NCBI GenBank assembly: GCA_903882725.1
Contig: CAIRYF010000074.1
Span: 1-10,086 of the forward strand
DNA: 10,086 bases
Direction of reading: 5' to 3'
DNA from: an uncultured Simplicispira sp.
GTDB lineage: Bacteria; Pseudomonadota; Gammaproteobacteria; Burkholderiales; Burkholderiaceae_C
The notes beneath the pieces were generated by a model, which did not search any database, had not been told where the DNA came from, and saw nothing but the letters and a program-made list of their open reading frames with translations. Position 1 is the stretch's first letter; each line of letters starts with the position of its first letter. Positions 5,739 through 10,086 of the stretch are shown in pieces. The position numbers and the translations under genes were made by a program.

Positions 5739-6490
5739 CCGGCTGGCAAATGCTGTTTTACAAAGAGGTGCTGCGCTTTTGGAAAGTCGGCATCCAAACC
5801 GTCGCTGCGCCGGTGATTACAGCCATGCTGTACCTCTTGATTTTTGGCCATGTGCTCAAAGACCATGTGCAGGTCTACGAGGGCGTTGGCTACGTTGCCT
5901 TTTTGGTGCCCGGCTTGGTGATGATGAGCGTGCTGCAAAACGCCTTTGCCAACAGCTCGTCGAGCAAGGTGCAAAGCAAAATCATGGGCAGTTTGGTGTT
6001 TATGCTGCTGACGCCGCTGTCGCACCGGGCGTGGTTTGTCGCCTATGTGGGGGCTTCGGTGCTGCGCGGACTGGTGGTGGGCTTGGGGGTGTTTGTGATC
6101 ACCTTGGGCTTTGCCGCGCCGCAGTTTGCCGCGCCGCTGTGGAGCTTGGTGTTTATCGTGCTGGGCGCAGCGCTGCTGGCCACGCTGGGGGTGATTGCCG
6201 GGCTGTGGGCCGACAAGTTTGACCAGATGGCGACGTTTCAAAACTTCATCATCGTGCCGCTGACGTTTCTGTCGGGCGTGTTTTATTCCATCCAGTCGCT
6301 GCCGCCGTTTTGGCGTGCGGTCAGTCACCTGAACCCGTTTTTCTACATGGTGGACGGTTTTCGCTACGGCTTTTTTGGCCAGAGCGACGCCTCGCCATGG
6401 CTCAGTTTGGGCATTGTTGCCAGTGCTTTGCTGCTGGTCAGCGCGCTGGCTTTGCACCTGCTGCGCACCGGCTACAAACTGCGCTCTTAA
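5735..6490 (+). CDS. ABC-2 type exporter, membrane subunit (YadH-like)
   Basis: This is the permease partner of the preceding ATPase. The 251-residue product has six predicted membrane segments: about 24-41, 57-75, 108-125, 135-156, 170-188 and 225-244. The ABC-2 family signature before the last segment reads L-T-F-L-S-G-V-F-Y at 176-184, then S-L-P-P-F-W-R at 188-194, then H-L-N-P-F-F-Y-M-V-D-G-F-R at 198-210. The length and motif are typical of the YadH/DrrB-like permeases that pair with a single ATPase to form a homodimeric exporter. It starts within the stop of the ATPase gene, so the two are almost certainly co-translated. The substrate is unknown. The stop lies 30 bp before the BolA-like gene. 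Confidence 0.9.
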   Translation: MTGWQMLFYKEVLRFWKVGIQTVAAPVITAMLYLLIFGHVLKDHVQVYEGVGYVAFLVPGLVMMSVLQNAFANSSSSKVQSKIMGSLVFMLLTPLSHRAWFVAYVGASVLRGLVVGLGVFVITLGFAAPQFAAPLWSLVFIVLGAALLATLGVIAGLWADKFDQMATFQNFIIVPLTFLSGVFYSIQSLPPFWRAVSHLNPFFYMVDGFRYGFFGQSDASPWLSLGIVASALLLVSALALHLLRTGYKLRS

Positions 6491-6520
6491 CGCGCCCCGT
6501 TATTTTTTAGGACTATTGCC

Positions 6521-6766
6521 ATGAACGCCGAACAAATCCAGCACCTCATCAGCACCGGCCTGGCCTGTGACTACATCACCTTGGAAGGCGATGGCCGCCA
6601 CTGGTACGCCACCATCGTCTCGGCTGAATTTGACGGCAAGCGCCCCATTGCCCGCCACCAAATGGTCTACGCCACACTGGGCAGCAAGATGGCCACCGAC
6701 GAAGTCCACGCACTGTCGATGAAGACCTTTACCCCAGCCGAATGGGCTGCGCAAACCCAGCGTTGA
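6521..6766 (+). CDS. ibaG: BolA family protein, IbaG-like
   Basis: The 81-residue product is a complete BolA domain. The conserved features are G-D-G-R-H-W (23-28), V-S-A-E-F-D-G-K (33-40), R-H-Q-M-V-Y (45-50) and H-A-L-S-M-K-T-F-T-P-A-E-W (63-75). BolA-type proteins pair with monothiol glutaredoxins, binding a bridging [2Fe-2S] cluster through conserved histidines (His46 and His63 are candidates), and act in iron-sulfur delivery and stress responses. The gene lies directly before murA, as in E. coli, where ibaG (yrbA) sits between mlaB and murA. This supports IbaG rather than BolA proper. AGGA at 6509-6512, eight bases before the ATG, is a good ribosome binding site. The symbol rests on this synteny, since the sequence alone shows only the family. 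Confidence 0.85.
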   Translation: MNAEQIQHLISTGLACDYITLEGDGRHWYATIVSAEFDGKRPIARHQMVYATLGSKMATDEVHALSMKTFTPAEWAAQTQR

Positions 6767-6798
6767 TAGGCGGCATAAACCGGGTGGTATTCACTCCT

Positions 6799-6850
6799 TT
6801 TTTGATAGCTACTAGCGCTTACTGTATAAGGGCTAGAGGCCAATTTGACT
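6799..6850. repeat. Palindromic intergenic repeat of a type common in Comamonadaceae
   Basis: A T-run and GATAGCTA lead into an imperfect hairpin: CTAGCGCTTA (6812-6821), loop CTGTA, then TAAGGGCTAG (6827-6836), pairing 9 of 10 bases, followed by AGGCCAATTTGAC. This arrangement matches my memory of a short repeat found many times in Acidovorax-like genomes between genes. I cannot verify the copy number. It sits in the 122-bp gap between the BolA-like gene and murA and could affect transcript stability or termination. Confidence 0.6.
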
Positions 6851-6888
6851 CTTAATTAACTCCCCCCTTCACTTTCAGACTGCCTGCT

Positions 6889-8187
6889 ATGGACAAACTC
6901 CTCATTCGCGGAGGTCGGCCGCTGCACGGCGACATCGCCATCTCGGGCGCTAAAAACGCCGCCCTGCCTGAGCTGTGCGCTGCGCTGCTGACGCCTGAGC
7001 CGGTGCTGCTGCACAACGTGCCGCGTCTGCAAGACGTGGCCACCATGCTCAAGCTGATTCGCAACATGGGCGTGAGCGCCGAGCGCGGCGACAGCCCAAG
7101 CGATAACGGCACCGTCAGCCTCAACGCCGACGATCTGCACACGCCCGAGGCACCGTATGAGCTGGTCAAAACCATGCGCGCTTCGGTGCTGGCGCTGGGG
7201 CCGCTGTTGGCGCGCTTTGGCCATGCACGGGTGTCGCTGCCGGGTGGCTGCGCTATTGGTTCGCGCCCGGTCGATCAGCACATCAAGGGCTTGCAAGCCA
7301 TGGGCGCTGACATCGTCGTCGAGCACGGTTACATGATTGCCACGCTGGCAGCGGGGCGCACGCGCTTGAAGGGCGCACGCATCACCACCGACATGGTGAC
7401 GGTAACCGGCACCGAAAACTTTTTGATGGCCGCCACGCTGGCCGAGGGCGAAACCATCCTCGAAAACGCTGCCCAAGAGCCCGAAATTGCCGACTTGGCC
7501 GAAATGCTGATCGCCATGGGCGCGCGCATCGAAGGCCACGGCACCAGCCGCATCCGCATCCAAGGCGTCGAGCGCCTGCACGGCTGCACGCACGCCGTGG
7601 TGGCTGACCGCATTGAGGCCGGCACCTTTTTGTGCGCCGTAGCGGCAGCGGGCGGCAAGGTGCTGCTGCGCCACGCCCGCGCCGAGCACTTGGACGCCGT
7701 CATCGAAAAACTGCAAGAAGCCGGTGTTCAAATTGAAGCCGTCGAGGGCGAGATACGCGGCATTCGCGTGGCCAGCGCTGGCGCGGCCCAGCTCAAAGCC
7801 CAAGGCTTTCGCACGACGGAATATCCAGGTTTTCCGACCGATATGCAGGCGCAATTTATGGCGCTCAACTGCGTGGCGCACGGCACGGCAGCCGTCACCG
7901 AGACGATTTTTGAAAACCGCTTTATGCACGTCAACGAGCTGGTGCGCCTCGGGGCGCGCATCCAAGTCGATGGCCGCGTCGCCATCGTCGAGGGGCTGGA
8001 CGGCAACGCCCGCCTGTCGGGTGCCACTGTCATGGCCACCGATTTGCGCGCTTCGGCCAGCTTGGTGATTGCTGGCTTGGTGGCCGAGGGCGACACTGTG
8101 GTCGAGCGCATTTATCACCTAGACCGCGGCTACGACCGCATGGAAGCCAAACTGCGCGCCTTGGGCGCCGACATTGAAAGAATCTGA
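6889..8187 (+). CDS. murA: UDP-N-acetylglucosamine 1-carboxyvinyltransferase MurA
   Basis: MurA catalyses the first committed step of peptidoglycan synthesis, transferring the enolpyruvyl group of phosphoenolpyruvate to UDP-N-acetylglucosamine in the cytoplasm. The 432-residue product has the EPSP-synthase fold signature throughout: substrate-binding Lys22 in S-G-A-K-N-A-A, and the catalytic cysteine Cys121 in [13 protein letters not shown], equivalent to E. coli Cys115 and the target of fosfomycin. Other motifs are T-G-T-E-N at 173-177, the base Asp318 in [11 protein letters not shown], and the terminal L-D-R-G-Y-D-R at 411-417. Cysteine rather than aspartate at position 121 means no intrinsic fosfomycin resistance by that route. 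The start M-D-K-L matches the family although no Shine-Dalgarno site is evident. Its stop overlaps the hisG start by one base (TGATG at 8185-8189). Confidence 0.97.
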   Translation: MDKLLIRGGRPLHGDIAISGAKNAALPELCAALLTPEPVLLHNVPRLQDVATMLKLIRNMGVSAERGDSPSDNGTVSLNADDLHTPEAPYELVKTMRASVLALGPLLARFGHARVSLPGGCAIGSRPVDQHIKGLQAMGADIVVEHGYMIATLAAGRTRLKGARITTDMVTVTGTENFLMAATLAEGETILENAAQEPEIADLAEMLIAMGARIEGHGTSRIRIQGVERLHGCTHAVVADRIEAGTFLCAVAAAGGKVLLRHARAEHLDAVIEKLQEAGVQIEAVEGEIRGIRVASAGAAQLKAQGFRTTEYPGFPTDMQAQFMALNCVAHGTAAVTETIFENRFMHVNELVRLGARIQVDGRVAIVEGLDGNARLSGATVMATDLRASASLVIAGLVAEGDTVVERIYHLDRGYDRMEAKLRALGADIERI

Positions 8188-8852
8188 TGATCACCCTTGC
8201 TCTGTCCAAAGGACGCATCTTTGACGAAATCATGCCGCTGCTGGCCGCCGCAGGTATCGAGGTGCTGGAAGACCCCGAAAAATCGCGCAAGCTGATTTTG
8301 CCGACCAACCGCCCCGATGTGCGCGTCGTCATCGTGCGCGCCACCGACGTGCCGACCTACGTGCAATACGGCGGCGCTGATATTGGCGTTTGCGGCAAAG
8401 ACACGCTGATTGAGCACAGTGCTGAATGGGGCGGCGCGGCGCGTTCGGGGCTGTACCTGCCGCTGGATTTGCGCATTGCCCAGTGCCGCGTCAGCGTGGC
8501 AGTGCGCACCGACTTTGACTACGCGCAGGCCGTCAGACAAGGCTCGCGCCTGAAAGTGGCCACCAAATACACCGCCATTGCGCGCGACTTTTTTGCCAGC
8601 AAGGGCGTCCACGTTGACCTGATCAAACTGTACGGCAGCATGGAGCTGGCACCGTTGATTGGCCTCTCCGACGCCATCGTCGATTTGGTCTCCACTGGCA
8701 ACACGCTCAAGGCCAACCACTTGGTCGAAGTCGAACGCATCATGGACATCAGCTCGCATTTGGTGGTCAACCAAGCCATGCTAAAAATCAAACAAGCGCC
8801 GCTGCGCCGCATCATTGATGCCTTTGCCGGGGCGATTGGATCGGCCCCCTGA
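8187..8852 (+). CDS. hisG: ATP phosphoribosyltransferase catalytic subunit, short form
   Basis: HisG catalyses the first step of histidine biosynthesis, joining ATP and phosphoribosyl pyrophosphate to give phosphoribosyl-ATP. The 221-residue product starts I-T-L-A-L-S-K-G-R (2-10), has [12 protein letters not shown] at 61-72, and the phosphoribosyl pyrophosphate-binding motif [13 protein letters not shown] at 162-174. It lacks the C-terminal regulatory ACT-like domain of long-form (about 300-residue) HisG, so it is the short form. Short-form enzymes need the regulatory partner HisZ, which is not in this window and in related bacteria is usually encoded elsewhere. Translation is probably coupled to murA through the TGATG overlap. 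There is no separate promoter visible, so hisG may be driven with murA. Confidence 0.95.
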   Translation: MITLALSKGRIFDEIMPLLAAAGIEVLEDPEKSRKLILPTNRPDVRVVIVRATDVPTYVQYGGADIGVCGKDTLIEHSAEWGGAARSGLYLPLDLRIAQCRVSVAVRTDFDYAQAVRQGSRLKVATKYTAIARDFFASKGVHVDLIKLYGSMELAPLIGLSDAIVDLVSTGNTLKANHLVEVERIMDISSHLVVNQAMLKIKQAPLRRIIDAFAGAIGSAP

Positions 8853-8983
8853 GGCACAAAGCCAACAACAATAACGAAATATTTGCTAACCGAATTGGGA
8901 TGCTAAACCCTATACGACAATGCAAATGCTTCAGGCAAATAAGTGTCTGAACGCAATAGTTCATTTAAAAATACAGGGAATGT
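8853..8983. other. AT-richer spacer between hisG and the small secreted-protein gene
   Basis: This 131-bp spacer is noticeably richer in A and T than the flanking genes. It has no hairpin with T-run that I would call a terminator. Promoter-like pieces exist (TTGGGA at 8895-8900 with GACAAT at 8916-8921, only 15 bp apart; TATACG at 8911-8916), but none is convincing. It separates hisG from the rest of the his genes, so the downstream genes may have their own promoter here. Confidence 0.35.
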
Positions 8984-9337
8984 ATGTTCAAAAAAATTGT
9001 TTTGATCGGATTGCTGGCAGCTGCTGGTGTGGCGTTCGCTGGGGATGCTGATTTCACCCTCGTCAACCGCACCGGTTACGCGCTCAATGAGGTTTTCATC
9101 TCGCCCACCAAAAAAGACAACTGGGGCAAAGACCGTTTGGGTGAGAACCAGCTGCTCAACGGCCAAGCGCGCAAGTTCAAGTTTGGTGACACCAAGCACT
9201 GTGTGCAAGACATCAAGGTGGTATTTGCGGACGATGGGTCTGACGTGGAATGGGAAGGCTTGGACTTGTGCGACCTGGACAAAATCACCCTGCGTTACAA
9301 CCGCAAGACAGGCGACGTGTCAGCCGACACCGAATAA
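8984..9337 (+). CDS. Small secreted protein of unknown function
   Basis: The 117-residue product begins with a clear Sec signal peptide: MFKK, a hydrophobic core and a likely cut after A-F-A at residue 19. The mature protein of about 98 residues is soluble-looking and polar. It has two cysteines (Cys73 and Cys96) that could form a disulfide in the periplasm, a beta-rich pattern of alternating hydrophobic residues, and N-R-T-G-Y near its start. I recall similar small exported proteins in Burkholderiales without a proven role, but I cannot confirm a family. AGGGA at 8974-8978, five bases before the ATG, is a good ribosome binding site and selects this start over an out-of-frame ATG at 8980. The gene lies between hisG and hisD on the same strand, an unexpected place for a secreted protein. 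No function is assigned. Confidence 0.8.
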   Translation: MFKKIVLIGLLAAAGVAFAGDADFTLVNRTGYALNEVFISPTKKDNWGKDRLGENQLLNGQARKFKFGDTKHCVQDIKVVFADDGSDVEWEGLDLCDLDKITLRYNRKTGDVSADTE

Positions 9338-9371
9338 ACGCCTGCCTGTCTTTACTTTGCGATAGAGAAAA

Positions 9372-10086
9372 ATGAAAGCCACGCCTGCCCGTTTGCGCAC
9401 TGACAGTGCCGATTTTGAAACCGCCTTTCAAACCCGGCTGCACTGGTCGGCTGACCAAGACGCTGCCATCGAGCAGCGCGTGGCCGCCATTCTTGCTGAT
9501 GTGCGCCAGCACGGCGATGCAGCGGTGCTGGAATACACCGCCCGCTTTGACGGCTTGGATGCGCCCAGCGTGGCTGCACTCGAACTGACGCAGGCCGAAT
9601 TGAAGGCCGCTTTTGACGCCATCCCTGCCGTGCAGCGCGATGCCTTGCAAGCGGCCGCGGCGCGGGTGCGCAGCTACCACCAAGCGCAGAAAAAAGCCTG
9701 CGGCGAGAGCTGGAGCTACCGCGACGCCGACGGCAATTTGCTGGGACAAAAGGTCACGCCGCTTGACCGCGTTGGCATCTACGTGCCCGGCGGTAAAGCG
9801 GCCTACCCCAGCAGCGTGCTGATGAACGCCATCCCCGCCCACGTCGCTGGCGTGCCAGAAATCATCATGGTGGTGCCCACGCCCAAGGGGGAAAAAAACC
9901 CGCTGGTGCTGGCCGCCGCCTACGTCGCTGGTGTCACCCGCGCCTTCACCATCGGCGGCGCGCAAGCGGTGGCGGCGCTGGCTTACGGCACGCCAACCGT
10001 GCCTAAGGTGGACAAAATCACCGGCCCCGGCAACGCCTATGTCGCCAGCGCCAAAAAGCGCGTGTTTGGCACCGTCGGCATCGACA
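9372..10086 (+). CDS. hisD: Histidinol dehydrogenase, N-terminal part (cut by window edge)
   Basis: HisD is the zinc enzyme that oxidises L-histidinol to L-histidine in two NAD-dependent steps, the last stage of histidine synthesis. The frame is open from the ATG at 9372 to the right edge, giving 238 complete codons of an expected 430 or so. Family blocks are clear: [17 protein letters not shown] at 133-149, [14 protein letters not shown] at 194-207, and [11 protein letters not shown] at 215-225. The catalytic Glu/His and most zinc ligands are expected beyond the edge. The start is chosen for matching the family length before the first conserved block. The preceding GATAGAGAAAA is only a weak ribosome binding site. 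It follows the small secreted-protein gene by 34 bp. Confidence 0.95.
   Translation, partial: MKATPARLRTDSADFETAFQTRLHWSADQDAAIEQRVAAILADVRQHGDAAVLEYTARFDGLDAPSVAALELTQAELKAAFDAIPAVQRDALQAAAARVRSYHQAQKKACGESWSYRDADGNLLGQKVTPLDRVGIYVPGGKAAYPSSVLMNAIPAHVAGVPEIIMVVPTPKGEKNPLVLAAAYVAGVTRAFTIGGAQAVAALAYGTPTVPKVDKITGPGNAYVASAKKRVFGTVGID

Noticed and set aside
4452..6457. Long minus-strand frames (401 and 352 codons) opposite mlaB and the ABC exporter
   Set aside because: They overlap genes with clear ABC and STAS motifs, have low-complexity His/Gln/Ala composition, and overlap each other. These are shadows of biased codon use.
6856..8118. A 420-codon open frame on the minus strand opposite murA
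   Set aside because: MurA on the plus strand carries all catalytic motifs over the same span. The minus frame is His/Gln/Arg-rich, has no recognisable motif, and is the expected antisense shadow of GC-rich coding DNA.
1..10086. CRISPR arrays, rRNA or tRNA genes, and defence or toxin-antitoxin systems
   Set aside because: No regularly spaced repeats with unique spacers, no rRNA or full tRNA structure, and no recognisable defence or toxin gene were seen on either strand.

Overview
The window looks like chromosomal DNA from a beta-proteobacterium of the order Burkholderiales, most likely the family Comamonadaceae. This rests on the GC-rich coding sequence, the gene order mlaFED-mlaA-mlaC-mlaB followed by an ABC-2 exporter, a BolA/IbaG-like gene, murA, hisG and hisD, a short-form HisG, and an intergenic palindromic element (about 6799-6850) resembling a repeat I remember as abundant in Comamonadaceae genomes. 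No species can be named from the sequence.

Layout. Positions 1-423 are a mobile-element scar: the N-terminal 25 codons of an IS5-type transposase on the minus strand run off the left edge, followed by short iterated repeats and a stop-terminated remnant of a tyrosine-recombinase (phage/island integrase) N-terminal domain. Positions 424-766 are non-coding and hold several small palindromes and presumably the mla promoter. Positions 767-4755 encode the Mla (maintenance of outer-membrane lipid asymmetry) system: MlaF ATPase, MlaE permease, MlaD MCE protein, MlaA outer-membrane lipoprotein, MlaC periplasmic lipid carrier and MlaB STAS protein. Positions 4818-6490 encode a two-gene ABC-2 exporter (YadG/YadH-like). 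Positions 6521-6766 encode a BolA/IbaG-like protein. Positions 6889-8187 encode MurA, overlapping by one base with hisG (8187-8852). A small secreted protein of unknown function (8984-9337) sits between hisG and hisD, and hisD (from 9372) runs off the right edge.

How the genes fit together. MlaA in the outer membrane, MlaC in the periplasm and MlaFEDB in the inner membrane form one phospholipid trafficking route; here all six components share one strand, with ATGA overlaps at mlaF/mlaE and mlaD/mlaA. The ABC-2 pair, with its own ATGA overlap, lies between mlaB and the BolA-murA genes, so the block is rich in cell-envelope functions before switching to histidine biosynthesis. Every intact gene is on the plus strand.

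Most of the window is well-known housekeeping DNA, and I do not see a convincing new multi-gene system. The points most worth a second look are the repeat-rich mobile-element scar upstream of mlaF, the secreted orphan gene interrupting hisG-hisD, the triplet-repeat-encoded tail of MlaA, and the possible near-leaderless promoter of the ABC-2 exporter.
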